Below are positions 1 to 10,471 of a stretch of DNA of 19,761 nucleotides, one piece after another; within the stretch, counting starts at the first letter, position 1; each line of letters starts with the position of its first letter. The notes beneath the pieces were generated by a model. That model ran no database searches. It saw only the letters and a program-made list of their open reading frames with translations, and was not told the origin of the DNA. Origin of the DNA: Fomitopsis serialis (Eukaryota > Basidiomycota > Agaricomycetes > Polyporales > Fomitopsidaceae); contig NW_025955583.1 of assembly GCF_022376445.1 (NCBI RefSeq), forward strand, positions 1 through 19,761, written 5' to 3'. A program made the translations under genes and the position numbers.

Positions 1-355
1 CGCGCAACGACCGTGTGGTCGCTGCGATAAGTTGAGCTCGTGTGATCAACGTGATAGATTCTTGACTCGGAGTCGCCGCAAGGCACTACGTTGTTGGCGA
101 TCCGAATGGAGTCCTCGAACATCCACACTCTGCAACGGCAGGACCACGAAGATTATCAAAGAGAACGAGTGCATATCGTAGGACAAGAGACTGGACGCTA
201 TGAAGCCAGATGCCAGCTGTGGCAAAGACGCGTGAGGTAGCTTTGGGCGCTCGGTCAAGGTTGTCGCCTCCAAGAAGCGCCGTGCCGCACATGTATCGTT
301 CGAACTGAACGTGAACACTCTGAATGCACTGATATTCTTGAAGAATGTACATACG

Positions 356-800
356 TTACGAAACAAGAGACTCATCTGGATCTCTCGTTGTCGGGGAAGG
401 CGTATCGGAGAGCAGACCGTACACAAAGGTGTTACGCGTAGCGACCCGGAGGTGGTCGACAGAGTCGTTTTCATATCGCCAAATCCCCCGCATAGAGAGC
501 ACATCAACCTTCAAGCTCCAATGGAGGGAACAGTAGCTGTACGTCATTGGTCGGACATAAGTGCTTGCGTGTAGGACGTCGATTTGGGCACTGTAGCAGA
601 GTCATTAGGCGCACTCAAATATCGCAACACTTACCGCAATACGTGACAAAAAGACTGGAGCAAAAACTCACCATAATGTTGTTAAGTTCGTCTGGCAGTA
701 CCTGGCAGTGGATTGTAATCGAACAATGAGGGCGATGGATCGTATTCGGACATGGAATAGACCATGAGGAAGCGTAGCATGCGATTGCGGTCATAGTCAT
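356..800 (-). CDS. candidate small spliced gene, unknown function (117 aa if real)
   Basis: I do not recognise this product. Reading the minus strand, exon 800-702, intron 701-655, exon 654-635, intron 634-591 and exon 590-356 give one continuous 117-codon frame from ATG to TAA. The second intron is textbook (GTAAGT donor, CTAATGAC branch, CTACAG acceptor, 44 nt). The first is weaker (GTACTG donor, CTTAAC branch, CTCCAG acceptor). The N-terminal third is Cys-rich and the C-terminal part is mixed polar; no signal peptide or domain was seen. The start lies only 42 nt beyond the uL14 stop on the same strand. The exons could therefore be a spliced 3' UTR of that transcript, or the match could be chance. 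The frame consistency across two introns is seen; that it is a gene is inference. Confidence 0.25.
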
Positions 801-842
801 AATATGCGATACAAGGCGTAAACGGACAGAGACGGAGAGAAA

Positions 843-1475
843 TCATACGACAGTACCCGCGTTCGACGCAATACGCGGCCAGAGATCCGCCTGAGGCACA
901 ACGGTTAGAACATCATCGCAGCATCTAGACGCTGAACAACGCACGCATTCTTTTGCTACAGGGCCAGTGATGGCCGAACCCTTCATCTCACCCTTGGGGT
1001 TGACAATCACACCAGCGTTGTCCTACGAACGAAGTTAGCTATACGAATGCGGGGACGACCTCGCCAGCGTACCTCGAAGTAGAGAACGAGACCCTCTCTC
1101 CGGCGCCACGACTTGCGCTGCCGGATAACCACAATGGGCATCGCTAGAGGACAAGGAACCCGATTATTGCCAGTTCAGCGTTCCAGGACGCAAGACGCAC
1201 TCTTCTTCCTGAGTTCGGGCTTTCCCTTCTTCACTGACGCAACGACCATGTCGCCCACACCCGCATCCGGAAGACGGTTAAGGTGCGAGCCCGTCCCGTA
1301 CGCCTCGATCAAGAAGAGCGACTTCGCGCCGCTGTTGTCGGCGCAGTTGAGGACCGCACCCGTCGGGAGACCGAGGGTCAGACGGAACTTGTTACCAGAT
1401 GCACCCGCACCTGTACGCGATGAGTACGCCAATAAACGAGCAAATTGTGCTAGCGAACATACCACGCTTGGACAT
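843..1475 (-). CDS. RPL23: 60S ribosomal protein uL14 (L23), complete, five exons
   Basis: Structural protein of the large cytosolic ribosomal subunit. uL14 sits at the subunit interface, near the binding sites of the GTPase factors and of eIF6. Exons on the minus strand are 1475-1463, 1410-1201, 1143-1073, 1022-945 and 890-843, separated by introns of 52, 57, 50 and 54 nt with GTATGT, GTGCGT or GTACGC donors and CAG or TAG acceptors. The spliced frame is 140 codons (139 aa plus stop), the family's usual length. Family signatures appear in order: MSKRG at the start, [60 protein letters not shown] and [13 protein letters not shown]. The first exon holds only 13 coding nt, common in fungal ribosomal protein genes. 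The start context has A at -3. I see no frameshift or missing block, so this looks like the functional copy. Confidence 0.96.
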
Positions 1476-1630
1476 TTTGCTGGATGATTTGAGGACGGAG
1501 GCGGACTGCTGGCGGACTGGCTCGGTTGTGAGTATCTGCAACGGTTGTGGCAAGGTTTCGTGCCGACACGTGCCGAAGGCTCCTGTATAGTTGTTCGGTA
1601 CTTGCCGGTGGCAGCATCGCCCGCAGTGGC

Positions 1631-1648
1631 ACCCTACCCTAGGGTTTA
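1631..1648 (-). promoter_or_regulatory. telomere-repeat-like box in the uL14 promoter
   Basis: About 160 nt upstream of the uL14 start, the minus strand reads AAACCCTAGGGTAGGGT. This overlaps an AAACCCTA telo-box with the reverse-orientation repeat unit AGGGT. In yeasts and plants such telomere-repeat-like boxes (Rap1 or Tbf1 sites, telo-boxes) occur in ribosomal protein promoters. The motif and its position are seen directly; regulatory use here is inferred from that parallel. Confidence 0.4.
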
Positions 1649-2409
1649 TCACTTCCTTCTGAAACTACAGTTCTCAAATGCGCTGGCTGTTTTCGTGGTC
1701 AAATTGCCGTACGGTTCCTGAGCGTCCTACGAATATTCGCCCCGACAAGCCTGCGTTGGCGTGCGCAGTCCGCGATCTGCACCTTTACGCTGGATGCGAC
1801 GAGGGACAAATGTGACCATGGAAATAATATCCGTCACCACGCATTCACGGCACAGTCTAGCAACAAACAACATTGACAGGATCAACAAGCCTACGAAACG
1901 ATATGCATAGGTTGCGCTTCTGCAGTGTGCGACACTGAAGAAACATGATCAACTAATTCACGATGCAATAATACGTCGGACCCCACAATCGTACCGGGCA
2001 CTGACGCGAATGCTTTCTCTTTCTCTTTTGGAAGAGCTCCTGCTTGCGTTTCGAAGCCTTCACGACCCTATTGGCGATTAGTTGAGATGGTCGCCCTGAA
2101 TACAACTGCACAACGTTGTAGTTTCATCGTTCGCTGTCCGCACGCCCCTCGGTGTGTTACTATAAGTAATTTGACGTTGTCCCTCAGGCCTCAACGTTCA
2201 ACGGTTCATTTCATGGTGCGTTCCTCGATGTATTCACTGCTACATTTGACCGAATGATCAGTTAAACTCCAGTCATCGGTCAACATCCGACCAAGGGTAC
2301 GCGATGTATTGTTGGTGTGCTGACATGCCTTCGCGCGCGTAGCGGCGAGGACCATTCGTTCTCCTGACAACAGGCGCTCCTACGGCAAATACACCTCTAC
2401 ATAGTACCA
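1649..2409. other. intergenic, no gene seen
   Basis: This is the outer promoter side of the uL14 gene. Frames on both strands are short and broken. A short CT-rich run lies near 2010-2030. I found no tRNA, repeat or domain-bearing reading frame. Confidence 0.5.
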
Positions 2410-3000
2410 ATGATTGGACGTACGTGCTCTCGCGGTTTACGAGCACCGATGCAAGGACGTGTCTTGCTCGAGATCCGGCGACATGCACGCATCTGCATCC
2501 ATGTTAATTTCTTTAGCTGTCATAAGCATCTCGTGGGTCGTGGCATTCACAGATCAGCTCAGAAGTTGCTGAAGTGTGCGGCTGGTGCCGCATGTCAGGA
2601 GACCACCGGAACCAAGCTCGTGAGTTTTGGCTTCTGCCGCTTGCGGTTCACAGCAATTCATTTCTCTCCTCAGACAACGGATGATGCTCCGATCCTCGAT
2701 GTGCGCTGCCTACAGAAACCTGGCAGTTCTTTTAGTCGCTGCCTGATGTTGCAGGCGCTGACGTGTGTACTCACTCGTCTTGGGACGGTATGGAACCTAC
2801 TGATTTCAAATCACATACTGTTCGCAGATATCGCGTTCCCTGTCGAAGTCGCCTTCTACCGCTCGGACCCTGGCCCTGCTCGTCCACCCCGACAGCTTTC
2901 GTGGAGTCGGTTTGGCATGTCGAAGCCATGCCAGCCAGCCAAGCACGGATTCATACAGTATGCTCCTCATGTGTCGATGAGTGAGCGCTCGAGGGCTTGA
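2410..3000 (+). other. weak candidate coding region with splice-like signals
   Basis: A 196-codon open frame starts with ATG, but its translation resembles no family I know. Inside it are two stretches with fungal intron features. One, 2620-2673, has a GTGAGT donor and a CTCCTCAG acceptor (54 nt, phase 0). The other, 2788-2827, has a GTATGG donor, a CTGAT branch and a TTCGCAG acceptor (40 nt, phase 0). Removing both keeps a frame open to a TGA near 2981. An open frame of this length could occur by chance in a window this size. I therefore treat it as a lead only; a non-coding RNA or a decayed gene is equally possible. Confidence 0.2.
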
Positions 3001-4060
3001 ACTATAGACTCAATGATTCTCATACATAGAACATGTGGACGTGTGTCCAACGCCACGTTTGTGCGGGTCGTGCAAGTTGCGAACGCACGAGATACCACGT
3101 AACCGTTTGATAGGCCTCAACCATGATGAACGTGAGTGCCCTGTCGTACGTTGATACAGCGGAGTCTGCTGAGTTCGAGTTTGTCCGTATCTATATGGTG
3201 TCGAGCAGTGTCGTTGACGCACAGCCTGGTCATAATCGCCGGTTCTAGGGCTGACCTGAGCATCTCAGACTTGGAACTTGGTTTCCTCGGCAAACGCAGA
3301 GCACATGATTTGGCGCCACTGCCTTCTAGCTCTAAGTAAAGGAGATCTATCGCATCCCCGACTCTTATGATGCTGAAGATTCCCAAGGAGGGTTCGCACC
3401 GACGGTATTGGAAGTGAAACTTCATTGATGACCGTTTTGATAGACTTGGACTGATACAAGGCAAGCAAGCCTTCGTCGGCACGAAGCTTCTTTGTACATA
3501 TACCGCATGGAAGCTATATCTGTGCGTAAACTCACGTTGAAGACAGTTGTATTGCAATCCTGACTAATGCACCCTTGTTCGGCAGGCCCGGCCTCAGTAT
3601 GTACTGACTCCTTGTGCGCATACGTGTGTCTCTGCGTCTATCTGCATGCGTTCTTAACCGCAGGAGCCTCGAGAAGACCAAGCCCTGCGGTTTGTGGTTC
3701 TGATACAGGTGTGAGGGTTGAAACTTTGTTTCCCATGTACGCAGCGAATGCTCAGGACCCTGGCATGGTATATATGTCGCCTCTCGCTGCTAGAAATCCC
3801 CGTACTCATAGACATCTTTTCCTTTACGACTCTACGGGAGACAGGCACTACAATGGTGATGCACATCCAAGTCGACAAGCTCGTGTCCTCTTTTGAACAT
3901 TCTATGTGAGAATGCGCCTAGGTCTGTACAGCCGAAGCTTTATTGACATCTGCATGTCAGTTTTGCCTCTCTAGAATCACACCTCTCCCTACCTCACTCA
4001 CATATCGCTGGCGATAGAGAATGGTACGCAATTATTCGTGGCAGGTATACGCTGAAGCTG
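3001..4060. other. intergenic, 5' flank of the caspase gene
   Basis: No supported gene. A 147-codon minus-strand frame (3117-3557) lacks an ATG at its left limit. A 109-codon plus-strand frame (3567-3896) has an ATG but no recognisable content or splice support. The last few hundred bases presumably hold the promoter of the gene starting at 4061; no clear TATA box was identified. Confidence 0.45.
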
Positions 4061-6550
4061 ATGCACTCACGGAGTAGCCGCGACATCGATCCCATACCCA
4101 GGACAACTACGCCCGACAGCGGCTACAGCTCAGAGCTTGAGTACGGCGGATTTGATTAGGTTGAAGTCACGCGCTGACTTTACTGAGTAGAGAACCTGCA
4201 AAGCCATTCGTGGGTGTCAATCGTGGTTCTGACGGTTTCGAGCCCACGAATGCTCCGCGTATATTCGCATTCGTGGTGGCCGTCAACGAATACCACTCTC
4301 CGAGTGTCCCTAACTTGTCGGGATGCATCAACGACGCTCAGGATTTCATGGACTACTTGAAACATGTCCTCGACGTACCGACACCTAGGATTTCGAAACT
4401 GATCAACGGAGAGGCCACCCGTTCCGCTATTATCAACGAGTTCAAGGCCCACTTCTGGAACAATCCGGACATTCACCACGGCGATGCTCTCGTCTTCTTC
4501 TTCTCCGGGCATGGCAGTTATGCTCCTGCACCGAAGGACTGGCCTGCCCAGAATGATCTGATAGAGCTCATTTGCCCGTACGACTACATGGACGAGGACA
4601 AGAACGATGACAAGTACGGGATATCTGACCGAACGCTTGACGGGCTTATGCGGACGCTGGCGGCCCGCAAGGGTGACAACATCGTATGTTCGCGCCTTCT
4701 CGTTCATGCTGGTCGAGAGTGACTCATCGTTTCTGACCGCGGCTAGACGGCTATCCTCGACTGTTGCCACTCTGGAGGGATGGCAAGGGAGCTAGATTCC
4801 CGGGCCGCGATGACACACCCCTTCGAGTCGGTGAGGTCTGCGCCAAATTGTACTACGCCTATCCTCCGACACTAGACCAGGAGCTATGGGGCCATCCCGC
4901 AGACCGAGCTGTATCCTGGGAAATCCCGTCAGCATACAAGGCGACGCCATCATACGTCCTGTTGGCTGCGTGTCGCGCCAATGAGAAAGCCAAGGAAATG
5001 CGGTGCTCATACAATCCACCTGGAGGCGAGACGCTAGAGAACGTCCGTGGTGCGTTTTCCGCTAATCTGATCCGGACACTACGCACCACGGGGAAGGAGA
5101 ACTTGGGTGCGCTCACGTATGCGCGTTTGACGGACGATCTGCCGCGTCGTGCGATTCATCCACTCCCCTCGCTCCTTGAGCAACACCCGCAGTGCGACGG
5201 CATCCACAGTGATAGGGTGCTCTTCAGCACGCGTCGAATTCCGGATGCCCCCGACTCATTCATCCTGATCAGACAAGGGCACACTTGGCGCGTGCAAGCC
5301 GGGACAATCCATGGGATTACCGAGGGGACACAATTCGCTTTATCTTCAACGCTTTCGGGGATACAAGCAAAAGGTGAAGTGAAATTCGAGGCGGAGAATG
5401 TGTGGCCAACGACATGCGAGGCGCCGTGCAGCTCGGCCGGTGTAGAGCTCGATTCCTCGATCCCTCAACGAGTGGTCGTCACACATTGGAACCAGCCGAT
5501 TTCGCTCGCCACGCGCGTGTATGTCCGTCGCACCCCCGGGGACGATGGTCTTGCTATCAATGCCGGGGCGCTCTATCGAGTGACGCATGACGAGGCGGAC
5601 GCCCGCGACCTAATCCTAGGTGCCATTCCGGGTGGTTGGCGTCTCGAGAGGTTCGATCCACTCGTCACACATTTCTACGGCAGCGCTCGTGTTTTGGAGG
5701 TTGCTGGCAGCTCGTCGGCGCATGCAACAGGCGTTCTGGACGCGATTTCCCGTTTCAACTTCCATCTATACCGGTCTAATGTGGACGTTGCAATTGACAA
5801 GGAACTCTGCCTAACCGTCCAAATGCACGCTCTGGAGGAAGTGGTGGAGATGGCCTGCGAGACATGGAAGCAGTCGCACATTCATCTCGGTCGCGGAGAA
5901 GAGGTCGCCCTTCGCACTGTGGAAAGCATGACATCGATCTGCTGCCAACACTGTGACGTTGCTTGCTGCTCCAGGAATGCTGGTGGCCAAAGGAGGGCTG
6001 ACTGTGGTCACTTCCATATGTCAAAGCCTGTGAAGGAGGCGGTGATAACGGACTGCGATCGCCTCTACGGCTTCACGGTGGTCAACGATTCGGCGATTGA
6101 TCTCTTTCCATATGTGTACTTCTTTGACCCGAGTACCTACGCTGTCAAGGTGCGTGCCCTGAGTTTTCTCTACTGAGATTGAGCTCTCACATACCGGCAC
6201 AGTTGCTGTATTCACCCCGATGGAGCACCTGTGAAGCACCTCTACCAGTCAACGGCAGCATTCATATTGGCTATGGCGGATTCGGTACCAATCCTCTGCG
6301 AGTCACTCGGCCAGAAATCCATTCCGATAACACCGTGGGCTTCCTCAAGATATTCGTCTCCACGTGCTATGTCGAGCTGAACATCGAGAAGCCTCCCCTA
6401 TTCGACTCACCGGAAAAGGTGGTACATCTGGACCAAATTCCTACGTGTCAACCACCGGTCAGGGAAGGACATCCTCACCCCATCGCTATGCAGCACAACT
6501 GGAATACGTGGACCTACGTTCTGACGTCGCGGGCGACACAAGACGTATGA
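4061..6550 (+). CDS. caspase-domain protein (peptidase C14 family), five exons, complete
   Basis: Cysteine peptidase of the caspase/metacaspase clan with a large C-terminal extension. Exons are 4061-4140, 4191-4683, 4747-4830, 4881-6149 and 6203-6550, giving 757 aa. The p20-like part spans about residues 50-250. It shows the NLSGCINDAQ pocket motif, FFFSGHGS with probable catalytic His134, and ILDCCHSGG with probable nucleophile Cys198. A later block, YVLLAACRANEKA, ends the fold. The rest carries a conserved-looking region (LFPYVYFFDPS, then IHIGYGGFG, then GFLKIFVST) that I know from mushroom C14 proteins; its role is unknown. Both catalytic residues are present, so activity is plausible. 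The start rests on exon 1 joining in frame at a GTACGG donor; its ATG context is weak. Intron 4831-4880 is the least certain part and could be a frameshift. The substrate and any link to cell death are not visible in the sequence. Confidence 0.88.
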
Positions 6551-7734
6551 CGGCCATGTGTATCTGAATCGCTTCGATATAAGTCTATGCCATTTGTGAT
6601 GTACTACAGTACCTGTAACTTTATGGTCCCATCGCTCGTCAATCACAGACATGTCACATACAATGGAACAGGTGTCGGGAGTTGGCATGGAGCACCACGT
6701 CTTCCAAGCGTACGCCGAAGCGGGAACGATCCTCTTCTGCATGACCACACGCCGGACTCGAAACTGGCACCGTTCAAGCTCGACAGTGTTGACTGTGCCC
6801 AACGCTGACAAACATGCACTCGAAGAATAATGTGGCTCTCGCGCTGTGGTCGTCCAGAGTTACAGGCGGAAAGGTGGGGGCCACAGGATGTTGACGCTTC
6901 GGGACAGGAGACCAACACTGGTGCCTGCCATCGAAGGGTCCGCACTATAAACCGTGTTCCGGCAGCTGCGTATGAGGTCTGCGCGAGGCAGCTTGGGCAC
7001 CGAGCCCTGCGACTGGCTGCGCGCTCGACCGGCCGCTCCTGACATGTTGAACGCGCTTCCTGTGGGGCGACGTCCGGTATGGCCACTGAACTGGGATGCT
7101 GATATACAGTATGTAGCACATTGCGTATGACCCAAGGCGGGCATAAGACTCATCGAAGTGTGCAGTCCTACACTCGCATTGGGACCAGGCCGTACTCGTC
7201 GAGGCAAGGAAACGGGGGATGCGGACGCACAAGCAGAATGATGAAAGGGGAGGTACCGGCCCGCCGCGTGCTGCCTGTAGATGCTGCAGGATGGTTTATC
7301 CAGCACTTTGCCACGCCATGAACAAATGGTCCGTGTCTCCGTCCAGATGACAACCCTGTTTCCTTTGGCATCAGAACCGAGCGGGAGAAGGACGAGTCAA
7401 TAGCGCGTAGCCTGTGCACAAATCAGACTGCTGAAGTCCATGACGATAGTGGAACATACCGGGGTCAGACGTGGGCCACCTTGAGGCAGAGATCGCCAGT
7501 GAGAACAAAGACACGACTCAGTGGATGGAATAAGACACTCTGGCTAGCGTTACACAGGCCATGGATATGAGATGACAGACACAGACAACGTGATGCCCTC
7601 GATGTATCGCACGCTTGCGCGTGTGGGCGATGATACGAGCGTAAAGGATCATACCAATGCAAGTAACTGAGGCGGCGATAGGCCGGAAATATTGTGTCGT
7701 TCGCGTAAATGATACAATTACAAGACAAACTACC
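6551..7734. other. intergenic between caspase and RBM18-like genes
   Basis: The two flanking genes converge here. Open frames of 148-158 codons exist on the minus strand (6643-7119 and 6860-7306), overlap each other, and carry no recognisable motif or splice support. I see nothing else I can name; part of it must be the two 3' UTRs. Confidence 0.45.
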
Positions 7735-7791
7735 TGCGCAATAGTCCCATGTCAGATTGTCGCGTAACGAGTCCATAAGAAGGCTACTTAC
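7735..7791 (-). other. probable 3'-UTR intron of the RBM18-like gene
   Basis: Fifteen nucleotides past the stop codon, the minus strand has a GTAAGT donor at 7791, a CTGAC branch motif and a TTGCGCAG acceptor ending at 7735. This 57-nt unit matches the coding introns of the window in length and signals. The stop-to-junction distance is far below the roughly 50 nt usually associated with nonsense-mediated decay. The splice signals are seen; that they are used is inferred. Confidence 0.5.
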
Positions 7792-7806
7792 CCCATGAGA
7801 TGACCT

Positions 7807-8934
7807 TCACTTGGCTTTCTTGACTATACGCACGCCCGCGAGCGGTGTGTTCTTCTTCGGCGGATCCATACGCGCAGCAGGCGACCCTGATGCTGACATG
7901 GTCGGGGACAGCGTAGCCTTAACTAAGGGCAACGACGGGAGATGCTGCTGAGGTTTCTTGGGTAGGACGGACTGGCGCCGAGACGGGGACGGAGCCGTAG
8001 CAAAGGTGGCAGATCCTTCGACAGGCTTGGGCGGTAGCGATGGGTGCAGGCGCGGCGTTGACGCGTCCATGGACGACTTCTCCAATTCCCGCAATTTCGC
8101 CTCCATCCGAGCGATCTTTGCGTCTGTGCTGGGAGACGAGGACTATTGGCCAAGTGCAGCGAGGATGACGGCACGATACTCACAGGTCTGATCGACCGGT
8201 GGATGCGCTCTTCAGCAGGCTTAGCGTCGTCGGCTTCCCCGCATCGTTCATGATCCTCCTCGGTCGCGCTCCGAACTGCCCGCCTTGATCGAGTGGCGCT
8301 TGATGTGCATGGGTGATGACGAGTTTCCTCCCGCGCAACAGCTTGTCGTTCGCGCGTTCGAGTGCCTTCTGAGCGTCCTGTAAGGCAGAGAGACAGGACA
8401 CAGTCAGCGAGGAGTTCTTGTCGCATCTCGCCGCCGCTTCAACCCCGGGTTTCACTGTACCATCCAAGCATGGGATGTCAATGATGGCGTCGTGCGTACA
8501 TATGAGAAGAGACACCCGGGGTCAGCAAGCGAGATTGTTCGAGCAAGTAGAACGGACGTACAATTGCATCGGCGAACTCGACGAAGGCATATCCGCGGGG
8601 CTTTCCTTTGAAGGGGCCCGTCTTGTGGAACAAGAAGTCGAGCTTGGACACTTTGCCGAACTTTGTGAAGACTTGCAGCAGTGTGTACCTGATCTATGTA
8701 AATCAAGTCTCCCATAACGTCAAGAACGACGCACTCATCGACGGTCGGATGCAAGTTCCCGACGTAGAGCCTTTCCTTCGACACTGGCCGCGGTCGTTCT
8801 CCCTGCGATGTCGAAGTCGACGCGACAGGTGGTGCTGGAGCCGGGTAAGATAGATGGCTCGATGAATCAAGGTTTTCAGCCGTAATAGACGAGCTCGATG
8901 GCGTCGGCGACGGCGTGGCCTGCACTGAGGACAT
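7807..8934 (-). CDS. RBM18-like RNA-binding protein with one RRM, four exons
   Basis: Single-RRM protein resembling animal RBM18, expected to bind RNA; its precise role is poorly known. Exons on the minus strand are 8934-8735, 8688-8562, 8377-8184 and 8128-7807, giving 280 aa. Residues 1-54 are Ser/Pro/Thr-rich and disordered. The RRM starts at about residue 55: RNP2 is RLYVGNL, followed by HPTVDEYTLLQVF, then RNP1-like [12 protein letters not shown], then [19 protein letters not shown] and the RBM18-typical THAHQAPLD. After it come a short charged helix ([14 protein letters not shown]) and a basic, Pro-rich tail ending VRIVKKAK. Introns are 46, 184 and 55 nt; the 184-nt one interrupts the RRM just after RNP1 and is unusually long here. 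The ATG has A at -3. All junctions keep phase, and I see no break. Confidence 0.9.
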
Positions 8935-9575
8935 GGTGGTTGAAGACAACCTGTACGCGCCTACTAGGCGCGGGCTTGTATTGAACGCCCATCCTCGCGC
9001 TCTCCTACAATTTCAATGCTCTCATTCTTTTGCTTGCAACGAACGCCAATATACAATGAACGAGTAGGATTGAACTCGCGATGGGCGATTGCTCAAAGTA
9101 CTTGTCAAAAACGTTGAAAAATGTGTACGTGTCGTCACGTCCTGGAGTCGTCGTCAATCTCACGTCGTATGACACCGGCCAGCACCTAAATCCCTAGGCA
9201 GACGTAGACTATTCCTTCAACCTTCGTGCCTCAGGATATCCTTGTCTAACCCAGCAGCGAAGCATCGCTAACCTGTATACTCGTTCTCCACCATCATAAT
9301 CTTCTGCCGCGAAGTAGGCGATGGAGGTCGAGCCGCAATATCGGGCTACTAGGTCCCGGAATCGATTATAGCATGCAGGTGGAAAGAACAACCCTCGTAC
9401 TGCTGCCAGTCTCCTACGAAAATCTGGGTATTGCCGACCAAGGGACTCATGGTGTGCCATATGACATCTCATGCGCTGGGTGAGTACGTATGTCCTCGTG
9501 TTGCGGTTGGCCAGTAACGCAGGAGCTTTTCTAAGCGACTTCCACCGATTCGTTGCCTGAAGCTAGTGTCTCACT
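8935..9575. other. 5' flank of the RBM18-like gene, one small minus-strand ORF
   Basis: Probable promoter of the minus-strand gene to the left. It contains an ATG-started 87-codon frame on the minus strand (9472-9209) rich in Arg, Tyr and Ala, with no motif I recognise. It could be a small or partial gene, but nothing beyond the open frame supports it. No tRNA or repeat was found. Confidence 0.3.
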
Positions 9576-10471
9576 TTGGCCATGACTGTGTCTGTTCCGC
9601 AAATTACTGCGCATGAGGTGTTTATGCCTCCTCCCAGATGCGCTAGACCCAGTATGCGGACTGTTGCGGATATGAAAACGGTAAGTCACCTTTCCGTAAA
9701 GCCCAGATCCAGGATTTCATTGGTCGTGACTCTGGCAGTGATCATCAACAATGCGTGCTAAGTTACCGCGAAAGACCCGCTCCGGACCCGCCTCGAGCGT
9801 ATAACCGCACAAAGTCGTTCAACTGTGAAAGACATCCGAGATCCACAGCGATCATGGATGCTCATGGACGCTCGCCTCGAGGCCAGTCTGAGCAATCAAA
9901 ATCGGATCGGGAGAGTCATCCTGGTTGCTTAGGGCGACATGGGAAACTCGATGCGTCTCGATACACGTGTGTGTTCATCTGGGGACTCTACTCATCTCCT
10001 GCCATCCACGATTCCTACCTTTTCGGTCTCCTTGGTCGACACGCTACCTCGGAGCGTTCTCCATCCCTGAACGCAGGCTCGCCACTCGTGCCACTGGACT
10101 TCCAAACTTCATCTCCCCCTTCTCCGCCGACACACATGGTCTTCGTATGCCTTCGTTCCGACCTCGTCGGGGATTCCAGCACCTCACCGCGCAGGCCCAA
10201 CATAGACCGCCCGATCGCTCATCGTGTGCGCATGGGACTTTGTGACCCGTTGTCGGTCGGAAGTCAGGACGCTCGTGGGATCTGTGCGCGAGGTTGTTGT
10301 GCGCCCGTGCTTCCTTTGTGGTTCACGGTTCTCATTGCACCGCAGTACGTGCGTCTATCTCGCTCGCAGATCGCGGCAGATCATGATCCCCAGTCTCTCT
10401 GCTACTTATGTACCAGATGGTCCGAGATCTTCGCCGTCCTGCTGCGTCATCCGGTAGGCCTAGGGCTCTAG
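9576..10471 (+). other. possible unrecognised gene, long open frame
   Basis: An ATG at 9582 opens a 33-codon stretch ending at a strong GTAAGT donor at 9682. Downstream, a frame stays open from about 9700 to a stop at 10471, roughly 255 codons and long for chance at this base composition. I could not find a convincing acceptor joining the two: the in-frame CAG at 9713 would make an intron of only 32 nt. The translation is Ser-, Arg- and Pro-rich with scattered Cys and matches no family I know. Overlapping frames here are also open, which weakens the case. It could be a poorly conserved gene with other introns, or simply non-coding sequence. Confidence 0.25.

Noticed and set aside
46..507. 153-codon minus-strand frame
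   Set aside because: Composition is not protein-like, it has no domain or splice support, and it overlaps the better-supported exon of the 356-800 candidate.
3600..3660. TGTG/TGCG-rich tract resembling a microsatellite
   Set aside because: No unit repeats more than two or three times in a row.
4180..4770. 196-codon minus-strand frame
   Set aside because: Antisense shadow of the caspase exons, which carry the catalytic motifs.
9050..9110. T-arm-like GAGTTCAATCC on the minus strand suggesting a tRNA
   Set aside because: No acceptor stem, D-arm or anticodon arm can be formed around it, and the loop length is wrong.
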